From Stieleria magnilauensis (GTDB lineage Bacteria > Planctomycetota > Planctomycetia > Pirellulales > Pirellulaceae): 64,000 nt of DNA. The DNA lies in contig CP036432.1 of NCBI GenBank assembly GCA_007753675.1, forward strand, positions 594,394 through 658,393, written 5' to 3'. Below, piece after piece: positions 37,253 through 44,988 of the stretch. Within the stretch, counting starts at the first letter, position 1, and each line of letters begins with the position of its first letter. The position numbers and the translations under genes were made by a program. Under the pieces are notes generated by a model. The model had not been told where the DNA came from, searched no databases, and saw only the letters and a program-made list of their open reading frames with translations.

Positions 37253-37648
37253 AATGTTGGCCTGAAGATTCAAAGAGAGAGAGGCTTACCAAAGTCACAT
37301 CTCCCGAATCCTACAAAACCCACCCCGCCCCCTACGCGTCAGCACGCGGAGAGCGATTTTGTTGGAAATAGGGCACAAGCCAAGGTATCGTGGAGCAGCC
37401 GTCTATGGAGCAAATGCCAGGAAACTGGGACGCCCCAGAAATGCTCCGGAGTCGGCCACCGGAGCGCTGGTGGCGGTGCGGCGGAAACGCGCGCCGTTCT
37501 CGGGCAGCGAATGCATTTGGCGACACCCACAACTGCGCGAGGATGGTCCAACCGAAGCGGTGAACGAACGTTCGAGACTGCCTTCGGTTTCAGATGGAGT
37601 ACAAAATTGCAGCTCCAATCCGTGGCCTGCCTACTCTACACTGGCTCC
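37253..37648. other. Intergenic region left of the IS110 nest
   Basis: No gene can be supported; open frames here lack start signals and protein-like composition. It ends at the hairpin at 37649. The sequence TGGCTCC at 37642-37648 is shared, inverted, with 42200-42206, so the duplicated repeat begins here. Confidence 0.5.
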
Positions 37649-37703
37649 CTTCTCCCCCTGCAATGAAAGCGAGTCGTGCTCGCTTTCATTGCAGGGGGAG
37701 AAG
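37649..37703. repeat. Long perfect hairpin, left flank of IS110 copy 1
   Basis: Two 25-base arms (37649-37673 and 37679-37703) are exactly complementary around the 5-base loop TCGTG. The outer arm CTTCTCCCCC is the same as in the hairpin at 42147-42199, but the inner stem differs (TGCAATGAAAGCGAG here). The structure could act as a terminator-like or REP-like element. Confidence 0.95.
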
Positions 37704-39705
37704 CACTGTCATGGCCGAACTTGATTTAGCTCGCATTGGCGAGGTGCGCGCGAACGCCTAGCGGCATTACCTTACGGTAACTTTTTTTAGTCTTAAAGTC
37801 CAATGGCTTGTCGGCTTGCTGAGCACGTCTCAGTCAGCATGAATGGTTCAGTCTCGCCACCCTGGTAGATATCCGAAGCTTAGGAGCCTCACACTGTCTT
37901 ATCCGGCGTTTGAACCGCTGACAGAGCATCACACTTCTTCCACGGGCTTGTTGACTGCAGCTTCGAGAAGCCGCGTCTGCCCTCGGGCTGTAGACGATGT
38001 TATCAGTGTGCAAGTGAAAGCACGACAAGTCAACGCGGGCCCTAAGCTTCGGACGAGTTTGATTCTACCTTAGATGCCTGACGAACTCCAAGTCGAACCA
38101 GAAGAGGAATGAGCAGATCGCCGATCGATACGGCTCCGCGGCGTTTTTTATTTGCCAGCTTGGCGAAGGGTTTTGCTTCTTCGCTATAGACCGACTTGGG
38201 AAGCCACTTGAGAGCTTCATTCATATCAGCAACCGTTTGATCAAGCGGCGTGCCGTGTTCGATATAAAACTTCCATAGCTTTTTCAGCAGGCACTCCCGG
38301 TCGACGTGCTTACCTCGCCACACTTGGCGTCCGCTGACGATCTGGAAAACCATTCGGTTAGCTCGGTTAGCCATTCGACACTGGCGATCGAGCGTGCAGA
38401 TATCTTTGCTCTTCCACAAAGCAGCCAAGCCACGGTAGTACGGATGGCATTTGATCAAGTTCTTTGCAACGAGAATGCAAGCGGAACGCAGTCGACGATT
38501 GCAGTTTTTGGCGACGGAACCGCTTCGGTCAATTTCATCACTTTGGTATCGAGCAGGGTAAAGCCCGGCGCGTCCGTTGATCGCAATGGCAGTTGCATAG
38601 TGCTCGATCGGTCCAGCTTCGCCCGCATACTCACCTGCGGAAACAACGTTGATCCCAGTGACAGAGAGAAGCAATATATATGGCGTTTTCACGAGAAAAT
38701 GCGCCGTTTCTTGTTCAATCTGGCTGATCTGTTCGTTGAGCAATTCGCGTATCTCATTTAGCTGTTTCCATTGCTTGGTCAACAACGGGTACAACGGATC
38801 GGGTTGAACTGCCTGAGCACTCCACGCAAAGATCTTGTCGAGTGTTGTTTTTTGAACTCGAGTCTTGTTCTTGCGAAGGTACTTTGCCATGCCGGTTTGC
38901 TTCGCTTTTTTGATCGCCTCGTCAGACGGGAATTGTTTCGCGATGATCATCGCAATCGATCCGTTGAAGAGTTTGTCATCATCCCAAAGATCCGCGTAGC
39001 CAGGCATGGATTGATGCAATAACGCTCGCAACTGTACTTGCACCCGTGCGCGTTGCTTGACCAAATTGCGACGCTGCCGACAAAGACGTTGCAGTGACAG
39101 GTGGGTTTCATCAACGGGCAAGATCGCCAATCCGTATCCGTTGATGGCGGCGTGAAAAATCGCTTCGAGATCGTTAGGGTCAGTCTTATTGTTGGGGTGA
39201 AGCGTCTCTCGATAGTGCGAAGACGCGAAGGGGTGAACCGTCCTTGTGTCGTACCCCGCTTTGCGAAACGCTTGCTGCACGGGTTTGTGGTAGACACCGG
39301 TCATCTCGACGGCGACAATGGAGTCGAGGATCCCTTCGGCTTGACAAGCTGCATCAACGAGTTGGACCATTGCTGCGAGAGCGCCAGCACTGTGCTCGAC
39401 CGAAGTTGGTTCGACAATGACACGACCAAAGAAGTCACAGAGCATCCAGATCGACCGTCGCTTGGCACAGTCCACCGAAACGATACCGAATTTCTGAGGG
39501 CCTGCCTGTTGGACTCGTTCCTGGATGACACCGGATGGCTTTCCGATGTAGCGTCGCTTGGTAGCCTTGCAGGCGGATTTTCGACTAGATTTTTTCGTAA
39601 CGGCCATTTGAGTTCTCTACAAATTGGAAGTGTTGAAAAGTTCTTCCAATTGAGCACTCGAATGGTCTTTGTCTAGATTTTTCACGATCTAGGGGCATAC
39701 CAGGG
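37704..39705 (-). mobile_element. IS110-family insertion sequence, copy 1
   Basis: About 2.0 kb that reappears in inverted orientation at 40145-42146. Matching coordinates always sum to 79850, and all stretches I compared are identical. It contains one transposase gene, about 340 non-coding bases after the gene and about 100 before it. There are no terminal inverted repeats, as usual for IS110. Exact ends are uncertain because the flanking hairpin and tail sequences are also shared between copies. Confidence 0.85.
38042..39607 (-). CDS. IS110-family DEDD transposase, copy 1
   Basis: A 521 aa recombinase. The N-terminal RuvC-like DEDD part shows Asp in GIVSVDCAKR, Glu in IVAVEMTGVYH, and two Asp in NKTDPNDLEAIF. 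A coiled segment follows, then the C-terminal Tnp_20 domain (LLLSVTGINVVSAGEYAGE, INGRAGLYPARYQ, NRRLRSACILVAKN). It is longer than usual IS110 enzymes (about 330-450 aa). Such enzymes recombine DNA guided by an element-encoded bridge RNA. The protein is identical to the one at 40243-41808. Confidence 0.93.
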   Translation of the reverse strand: MAVTKKSSRKSACKATKRRYIGKPSGVIQERVQQAGPQKFGIVSVDCAKRRSIWMLCDFFGRVIVEPTSVEHSAGALAAMVQLVDAACQAEGILDSIVAVEMTGVYHKPVQQAFRKAGYDTRTVHPFASSHYRETLHPNNKTDPNDLEAIFHAAINGYGLAILPVDETHLSLQRLCRQRRNLVKQRARVQVQLRALLHQSMPGYADLWDDDKLFNGSIAMIIAKQFPSDEAIKKAKQTGMAKYLRKNKTRVQKTTLDKIFAWSAQAVQPDPLYPLLTKQWKQLNEIRELLNEQISQIEQETAHFLVKTPYILLLSVTGINVVSAGEYAGEAGPIEHYATAIAINGRAGLYPARYQSDEIDRSGSVAKNCNRRLRSACILVAKNLIKCHPYYRGLAALWKSKDICTLDRQCRMANRANRMVFQIVSGRQVWRGKHVDRECLLKKLWKFYIEHGTPLDQTVADMNEALKWLPKSVYSEEAKPFAKLANKKRRGAVSIGDLLIPLLVRLGVRQASKVESNSSEA

Positions 39706-39723
39706 TTGGGGATGAGGGGGCAA
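39706..39723 (+). repeat. Tail repeat (inverted partner of 40127-40144)
   Basis: TTGGGGATGAGGGGGCAA lies 30 bases before the DUF559 ATG. Its inverted partner differs in two bases (TT against CC) and begins 4 bases after the gene's stop. The pair frames the gene tightly. Confidence 0.85.
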
Positions 39724-39753
39724 GCAGACGGCACCAACGAATCTTAGGGAAGC

Positions 39754-40122
39754 ATGAATCGAAGACCTCGACGGGACCCAGAGGCAACTTCGTTCGCCCG
39801 CGAACAACGGGTTCGCGCGAACGAGTTTGCTCAGGATGTTTGGCAGATGTTGCGCAATCGTCGTTGTCGCAATCAGAAATTGCGGCGCGAACACCCAATT
39901 GCACCGTACACCGTTGACTTCTGTTGCGTGAACTTGAAGTTGATCGTTGAGGTCGATGGCAAGCAACATCAGACGGATGAAGGCCGCCAGTATGATCATC
40001 GCCGCGACCAGTTCTTGGCCGATCAAGGGTACCGAGTCGTGCGGATCCCGGGCTACGAGGTCGTGCGTAATCCGACTGCGGTGCGGCACCAGATCGAACA
40101 GGCAATTGATGCACGTCTGTAG
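39754..40122 (+). CDS. DUF559 endonuclease-domain protein (Vsr-like fold)
   Basis: A 122 aa protein. The start is very basic (NRRPRRDPEATSFAREQRVR). The core has LRNRRCRNQKLRREHPIAPY, TVDFCCVNLKLIVEVDGKQH and DQFLADQGYRVVRIPGYEV. The D...E-x-D-G-K-x-H pattern is that of DUF559, related to very-short-patch-repair and PD-(D/E)XK nucleases. A DNA-cleaving or nicking role is plausible; none is proven for this family. It is enclosed by inverted tail repeats and by the two IS110 copies. A neighbouring methyltransferase is absent, so it is unlikely to serve ordinary mismatch repair after Dcm-type methylation. Confidence 0.85.
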   Translation: MNRRPRRDPEATSFAREQRVRANEFAQDVWQMLRNRRCRNQKLRREHPIAPYTVDFCCVNLKLIVEVDGKQHQTDEGRQYDHRRDQFLADQGYRVVRIPGYEVVRNPTAVRHQIEQAIDARL

Positions 40123-40126
40123 TACA

Positions 40127-40144
40127 TTGCCCCCTCATCCCCGG
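40127..40144 (-). repeat. Tail repeat (inverted partner of 39706-39723)
   Basis: TTGCCCCCTCATCCCCGG starts 4 bases after the DUF559 stop and touches the second IS110 copy. Together with the outer hairpin it seems to form one split repeat unit. Confidence 0.85.
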
Positions 40145-40198
40145 CCCTGGTATGCCCCTAGATCGTGAAAAATCTAGACAAAGACCATTCGAGTGCTC

Positions 40199-40228
40199 AA
40201 TTGGAAGAACTTTTCAACACTTCCAATT
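40199..40228. promoter_or_regulatory. Hairpin in transposase leader
   Basis: AATTGGAAG and CTTCCAATT are perfectly complementary around a 12-base loop, ending 14 bases before the transposase ATG. A second short palindrome (CTAGAT...ATCTAG) lies about 30 bases upstream. Both occur identically in copy 1. They could control translation or form part of the element's end; function unproven. Confidence 0.6.
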
Positions 40229-40242
40229 TGTAGAGAACTCAA

Positions 40243-41808
40243 ATGGCCGTTACGAAAAAATCTAGTCGAAAATCCGCCTGCAAGGCTACCAAGCGACGCT
40301 ACATCGGAAAGCCATCCGGTGTCATCCAGGAACGAGTCCAACAGGCAGGCCCTCAGAAATTCGGTATCGTTTCGGTGGACTGTGCCAAGCGACGGTCGAT
40401 CTGGATGCTCTGTGACTTCTTTGGTCGTGTCATTGTCGAACCAACTTCGGTCGAGCACAGTGCTGGCGCTCTCGCAGCAATGGTCCAACTCGTTGATGCA
40501 GCTTGTCAAGCCGAAGGGATCCTCGACTCCATTGTCGCCGTCGAGATGACCGGTGTCTACCACAAACCCGTGCAGCAAGCGTTTCGCAAAGCGGGGTACG
40601 ACACAAGGACGGTTCACCCCTTCGCGTCTTCGCACTATCGAGAGACGCTTCACCCCAACAATAAGACTGACCCTAACGATCTCGAAGCGATTTTTCACGC
40701 CGCCATCAACGGATACGGATTGGCGATCTTGCCCGTTGATGAAACCCACCTGTCACTGCAACGTCTTTGTCGGCAGCGTCGCAATTTGGTCAAGCAACGC
40801 GCACGGGTGCAAGTACAGTTGCGAGCGTTATTGCATCAATCCATGCCTGGCTACGCGGATCTTTGGGATGATGACAAACTCTTCAACGGATCGATTGCGA
40901 TGATCATCGCGAAACAATTCCCGTCTGACGAGGCGATCAAAAAAGCGAAGCAAACCGGCATGGCAAAGTACCTTCGCAAGAACAAGACTCGAGTTCAAAA
41001 AACAACACTCGACAAGATCTTTGCGTGGAGTGCTCAGGCAGTTCAACCCGATCCGTTGTACCCGTTGTTGACCAAGCAATGGAAACAGCTAAATGAGATA
41101 CGCGAATTGCTCAACGAACAGATCAGCCAGATTGAACAAGAAACGGCGCATTTTCTCGTGAAAACGCCATATATATTGCTTCTCTCTGTCACTGGGATCA
41201 ACGTTGTTTCCGCAGGTGAGTATGCGGGCGAAGCTGGACCGATCGAGCACTATGCAACTGCCATTGCGATCAACGGACGCGCCGGGCTTTACCCTGCTCG
41301 ATACCAAAGTGATGAAATTGACCGAAGCGGTTCCGTCGCCAAAAACTGCAATCGTCGACTGCGTTCCGCTTGCATTCTCGTTGCAAAGAACTTGATCAAA
41401 TGCCATCCGTACTACCGTGGCTTGGCTGCTTTGTGGAAGAGCAAAGATATCTGCACGCTCGATCGCCAGTGTCGAATGGCTAACCGAGCTAACCGAATGG
41501 TTTTCCAGATCGTCAGCGGACGCCAAGTGTGGCGAGGTAAGCACGTCGACCGGGAGTGCCTGCTGAAAAAGCTATGGAAGTTTTATATCGAACACGGCAC
41601 GCCGCTTGATCAAACGGTTGCTGATATGAATGAAGCTCTCAAGTGGCTTCCCAAGTCGGTCTATAGCGAAGAAGCAAAACCCTTCGCCAAGCTGGCAAAT
41701 AAAAAACGCCGCGGAGCCGTATCGATCGGCGATCTGCTCATTCCTCTTCTGGTTCGACTTGGAGTTCGTCAGGCATCTAAGGTAGAATCAAACTCGTCCG
41801 AAGCTTAG
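40243..41808 (+). CDS. IS110-family DEDD transposase, copy 2
   Basis: Same 521 aa protein as at 38042-39607, with intact DEDD residues (GIVSVDCAKR, AVEMTG, TDPNDLEA) and Tnp_20 domain. No frameshift or stop is seen, so both copies appear functional. The two genes point away from each other, outwards from the DUF559 gene. Transcription from each runs into its own downstream non-coding region and hairpin. Confidence 0.93.
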   Translation: MAVTKKSSRKSACKATKRRYIGKPSGVIQERVQQAGPQKFGIVSVDCAKRRSIWMLCDFFGRVIVEPTSVEHSAGALAAMVQLVDAACQAEGILDSIVAVEMTGVYHKPVQQAFRKAGYDTRTVHPFASSHYRETLHPNNKTDPNDLEAIFHAAINGYGLAILPVDETHLSLQRLCRQRRNLVKQRARVQVQLRALLHQSMPGYADLWDDDKLFNGSIAMIIAKQFPSDEAIKKAKQTGMAKYLRKNKTRVQKTTLDKIFAWSAQAVQPDPLYPLLTKQWKQLNEIRELLNEQISQIEQETAHFLVKTPYILLLSVTGINVVSAGEYAGEAGPIEHYATAIAINGRAGLYPARYQSDEIDRSGSVAKNCNRRLRSACILVAKNLIKCHPYYRGLAALWKSKDICTLDRQCRMANRANRMVFQIVSGRQVWRGKHVDRECLLKKLWKFYIEHGTPLDQTVADMNEALKWLPKSVYSEEAKPFAKLANKKRRGAVSIGDLLIPLLVRLGVRQASKVESNSSEA

Positions 41809-42146
41809 GGCCCGCGTTGACTTGTCGTGCTTTCACTTGCACACTGATAACATCGTCTACAGCCCGAGGGCAGACGCGGCTTCTCGAAGCTGCAGTCAAC
41901 AAGCCCGTGGAAGAAGTGTGATGCTCTGTCAGCGGTTCAAACGCCGGATAAGACAGTGTGAGGCTCCTAAGCTTCGGATATCTACCAGGGTGGCGAGACT
42001 GAACCATTCATGCTGACTGAGACGTGCTCAGCAAGCCGACAAGCCATTGGACTTTAAGACTAAAAAAAGTTACCGTAAGGTAATGCCGCTAGGCGTTCGC
42101 GCGCACCTCGCCAATGCGAGCTAAATCAAGTTCGGCCATGACAGTG
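41809..42146 (+). ncRNA. Candidate bridge-RNA region of the IS110 element
   Basis: About 340 non-coding bases downstream of the transposase, with short inverted segments such as TTACC-GTAA-GGTAA. They are repeated identically (inverted) at 37704-38041. IS110-group elements encode a bridge RNA in one non-coding end; the IS1111-type arrangement places it after the gene. This is the longer non-coding end, so it is the better candidate. I could not fold it, and no guide loops were identified. Confidence 0.35.
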
Positions 42147-42199
42147 CTTCTCCCCCACGACGAGAGCGAGCACCACTCGCTCTCGTCGTGGGGGAGAAG
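42147..42199. repeat. Long perfect hairpin, right flank of IS110 copy 2
   Basis: Two 24-base arms (42147-42170 and 42176-42199) are exactly complementary around loop CACCA. It shares the outer arm CTTCTCCCCC with the left hairpin, but its inner stem is ACGACGAGAGCGAG. Both arms have changed together. Confidence 0.95.
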
Positions 42200-42493
42200 G
42201 GAGCCATAATAAAGGAGTGCGATCACACCGAACAGAGAAAACGCGATTTCTTCGCGTTGGCGGTTGCATCGACTTCTCGCAGCTAGCGATTTCACCGACG
42301 CGCCGAATCACTGACGGAGATCGACACGCGGTTGCATCGAACGGAGCGTTTCACCGCGTGCTGCGGTGGCCGACGCCGGTTGATTGCAGATTTGTTTCAG
42401 TTTCAACGCCTGCGTGCACGTCTGCCAGGTTGTGCCTGCGACGGTGCATTTCACATCGACGCGGACTTTCCGTGATTGCGTAGTCGCCTTCGG
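42200..42493. other. Intergenic region right of the IS110 nest
   Basis: The first seven bases complete the repeat shared with 37642. The rest has no gene, RNA or clear terminator that I can support. Confidence 0.45.
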
Positions 42494-44008
42494 TCATAGA
42501 TATACTCCCACAATCAAGGACCCTTCCGACGAAAAGCAATGAACCTTTGCCGTTGTTTCTGGCTTTCGCCTCAGAAGGGGTGAGAACCAATAGGCGACAT
42601 CGCGTTTGAGGTAGCCGAGTTGGTGATGTGCTGAATCATAGACTGCGACAGCGTGCGGATCGTGTTCGTTGGTTGGCTCTCGAACGAGCACAATCGGGGC
42701 CCCTGTGCGGAGCTTGCGGATGTAGGACTCGCGATTCCCGACGAAATCACCTACGACTCGAAACGTGTACCTGGGATCTGCACCCGATTGCTGGATCCTT
42801 TGTGACTGCTTGGGAACGGTCGCGCCGGCATCGACAGTGGCGGTCTTTGGAATGAATGCCGCCGATGGCATCACGCCAAGCACCGGTTCACCGCTGCATG
42901 CATGTTCGGCAATCAGTGCGAATCTCGCTGGTGCCTCGGAATCCATCGGCATTTTGACAAAGACACTTTTCCCAGAGGAGCGGTTGAACAAGACGCCGTC
43001 GGTGTATCGGGTGACGCGCTGCACCGATGACAACGTGAACTTCTTCGACTGGAGCGCACCGACCATCGAAACTTGTTTTGTGGTCAGGTAGGCAATACCA
43101 GATCCGATTTCTTTCAGGTAGTTGTCACCTCCCAGCGGAATGCCAGCTGGCCGCTTCAGCGTCACAACCTCGTGCCAGTGGACCTTGGATTGGGCCAAGA
43201 GTTCCTCCTTTGCTCCCATCTTGAACGGAGCTGAACCGGAATCTTGCGGCACAAAGTTCCCAGAATCCAATTCATAGGCCAAGCGACACACCGAGATTCG
43301 AAGTTCGTCCTCCTTTGCAAACTCCAGTTCAACGCCTAGCGATATCGCCAATTGGCTTAACTGTTGCTCTTCCCTCGGTTCCAGAATTCCGTCTTCCAGG
43401 GCTTCTTCAAACACCTCTCTGATAAGCTGTTTGCTTTGAGACGCAATAGTCTCCTGCACCTCGTCTTCGGGAATCCCCGCTGCCAATGCAAAGTTTTCGA
43501 TCGCCTGTCGATGTTGCGATGAAATGCGGCCGGATTCAATCGCGGACCGAATCCCGCGTTTCAGCTTCGCACGGTTTTCTTGATCCGCCTTTTGCCGACG
43601 GATCTGCGCGTTCGCCCTTCGCTTCCTTTCGGCGTCACGTTGGTTGATTCTTTCGCTTACGACGACGAGTTTCAATTTGGAGACATCGACCCATTTTCCC
43701 TTGGTCAACTCGGGGCTCTTCACTTCATCGCCCGCAGCAATGTGCCCCTTTTTCACCATCTCGAGAAACTCAATGTCCGAGATTGGCCCAACATCCTCAC
43801 GACCGCGGAGAAGCCGCATTCTTTGATAGAACCAGGAGCTCGACAAAGCGTCATCAACGACTTTGCTTTTGTTATCGACCAGCACAACAGGCTTTTCGCA
43901 CTTCGGGCACTTGCCGCGACGCCCTTGTTGGGCCGCCTGATACCGAATCGCCTTTTCGCAATACGAGCAGATAAAGACCAGCATTTCCTCTGACATCGAC
44001 GGATCCAT
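42494..44008 (-). CDS. Zinc ribbon / GYF_2 / TerB-like / PH-like / HIRAN multidomain protein
   Basis: A 504 aa protein with a modular layout. A zinc ribbon at about residues 14-37 (CSYC...CPKC) is followed by a GYF_2-like domain at about 58-115 (WFYQRMRLLRGREDVGPISD). A basic helix is followed by a TerB-like helical part at about 150-235 (ESGRISSQHR, DGILEPREEQQLSQLAISLG). A PH-like beta domain covers about 270-370. A C-terminal HIRAN domain covers about 425-495 (RVVGDFVGNRESYIRKL, REPTNEHDPHAVAVY, LGYLKRD). HIRAN domains bind DNA ends or stalled forks in repair helicases. The start follows the AAA+ gene stop by 5 bases; an ATG at 43996 is the alternative. Function as a whole is unknown. Confidence 0.75.
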   Translation of the reverse strand: MDPSMSEEMLVFICSYCEKAIRYQAAQQGRRGKCPKCEKPVVLVDNKSKVVDDALSSSWFYQRMRLLRGREDVGPISDIEFLEMVKKGHIAAGDEVKSPELTKGKWVDVSKLKLVVVSERINQRDAERKRRANAQIRRQKADQENRAKLKRGIRSAIESGRISSQHRQAIENFALAAGIPEDEVQETIASQSKQLIREVFEEALEDGILEPREEQQLSQLAISLGVELEFAKEDELRISVCRLAYELDSGNFVPQDSGSAPFKMGAKEELLAQSKVHWHEVVTLKRPAGIPLGGDNYLKEIGSGIAYLTTKQVSMVGALQSKKFTLSSVQRVTRYTDGVLFNRSSGKSVFVKMPMDSEAPARFALIAEHACSGEPVLGVMPSAAFIPKTATVDAGATVPKQSQRIQQSGADPRYTFRVVGDFVGNRESYIRKLRTGAPIVLVREPTNEHDPHAVAVYDSAHHQLGYLKRDVAYWFSPLLRRKPETTAKVHCFSSEGSLIVGVYL

Positions 44009-44013
44009 CCTCG

Positions 44014-44988
44014 TTATTCCTGACCAAGCTTGATCATTAGCTTTTCTGCCTCCAAGACATCCGACGACTCGATTTGCGGGTGATCTTCGAGGTCGGCAAT
44101 TGTCCTTGAGACCCGCGCGAGTCGGTCTGAAGTCCTGGTGGTCACGGAACTTTCTTCCAGTACCCTCTTGTATTCGGAGAATCCGTCTTCGGAAAACTCA
44201 CAGTAATCCGCGACTGCACCACCTGGGATCGCCGCATTGCAGCTGATCGAAGTGTTTGCGAATCGTTTGGTTTGCTTGTCGCGAGCCGCTTGCACGATTG
44301 CCCGCAACCGCTTGGATTCACCCTCTTTCGTTTTGGCGAAACGCTCATCTGTCGTGAGGGGGCGCATCGCGACTTGCAAATCAATTCGGTCGAGTAGCGG
44401 CCCACTGATCTTTTGTTGGTACTTGTCGACTTCTTTGGCCGCACAGGTGCATCGTTCGCTGCCCGCGTATCCGCACGGGCAAGGGTTCATTGCGGCGACA
44501 AGTGTGAATTGGGCAGGGAATTCGAGGCTTGCTTGAACTCGAGTGATCTGAACGACTCCCGACTCAAGTGGTTGCCGCAGCGCTTCCAGGGTGCGGCGAG
44601 AGAATTCCGGAAGCTCGTCCAAGAATAGAACGCCATGATGCGCGAGCGTGATTTCGCCAGGACGAGGGACGCCAGAACCTCCACCGACCAGCGCGGGCAT
44701 GGAGACGCTGTGGTGCACGTTTCGAATCGGTCGTCGCGTCACCGCATTGCCGTCGTCACCCAGCAAGCCGACCGCTGAATAGATCCGTGTCAGTTCAACC
44801 ATTTCGGATTCCCGCAATCGGGGCAGGATACCGGGGATCGCTGACGCGAGCAGCGATTTCCCTTCGCCCGGCGGCCCGATCAGAAGCAAATTGTGCCCGC
44901 CGGCCGCTGAGATGACAGCTGCCCGTTTGGCTTCCTCTTGGCCACGGATCTTCCCGAAGTCGACGGGCCTAACCCCATCGAAAAACAA
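44014..44988 (-). CDS. ComM/YifB-type Mg-chelatase-like AAA+ ATPase lacking the N-terminal domain
   Basis: A 324 aa protein matching only the AAA+ and C-terminal part of ComM. It opens DFGKIRGQEEAKRAAVISAA and has Walker A GPPGEGKS, Walker B GVLFLDELPEF, zinc-site NPCPCGYAGSERCTC, arginine-finger SGPLLDRIDL and a complete Mg-chelatase C-domain. Full ComM (about 500 aa) also has an N-terminal Lon-like domain, missing here. The start is a TTG; the frame upstream is open only for about 13 codons to a TGA near 45025. So it is either a short functional variant or a 5'-truncated copy. ComM is a hexameric branch-migration helicase in DNA uptake. Confidence 0.8.
   Translation of the reverse strand: MFFDGVRPVDFGKIRGQEEAKRAAVISAAGGHNLLLIGPPGEGKSLLASAIPGILPRLRESEMVELTRIYSAVGLLGDDGNAVTRRPIRNVHHSVSMPALVGGGSGVPRPGEITLAHHGVLFLDELPEFSRRTLEALRQPLESGVVQITRVQASLEFPAQFTLVAAMNPCPCGYAGSERCTCAAKEVDKYQQKISGPLLDRIDLQVAMRPLTTDERFAKTKEGESKRLRAIVQAARDKQTKRFANTSISCNAAIPGGAVADYCEFSEDGFSEYKRVLEESSVTTRTSDRLARVSRTIADLEDHPQIESSDVLEAEKLMIKLGQE

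Larger units (their letters stand above)
40145..42146 (+). mobile_element. IS110-family insertion sequence, copy 2
   Basis: Inverted copy of 37704-39705. It contains the transposase gene, a leader of about 100 bases, and about 340 non-coding bases after the gene. The lack of differences from copy 1 suggests recent duplication or gene conversion. Confidence 0.85.

Noticed and set aside
37359..37724. 121-codon plus frame left of the IS110 nest
   Set aside because: Runs through the perfect hairpin, so its end is repeat sequence; no start signal or domain.
38042..41808. Functional composite transposon carrying DUF559 as cargo
   Set aside because: IS110 elements have no terminal inverted repeats and do not normally mobilise intervening DNA as IS-bounded composites; independent insertion at two equal targets explains the layout better.
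44014..44988. MoxR or magnesium chelatase subunit ChlI
   Set aside because: The NPCPCGY zinc motif and GGGSGVPRPGEITLAHHG loop are specific to the ComM/YifB group.
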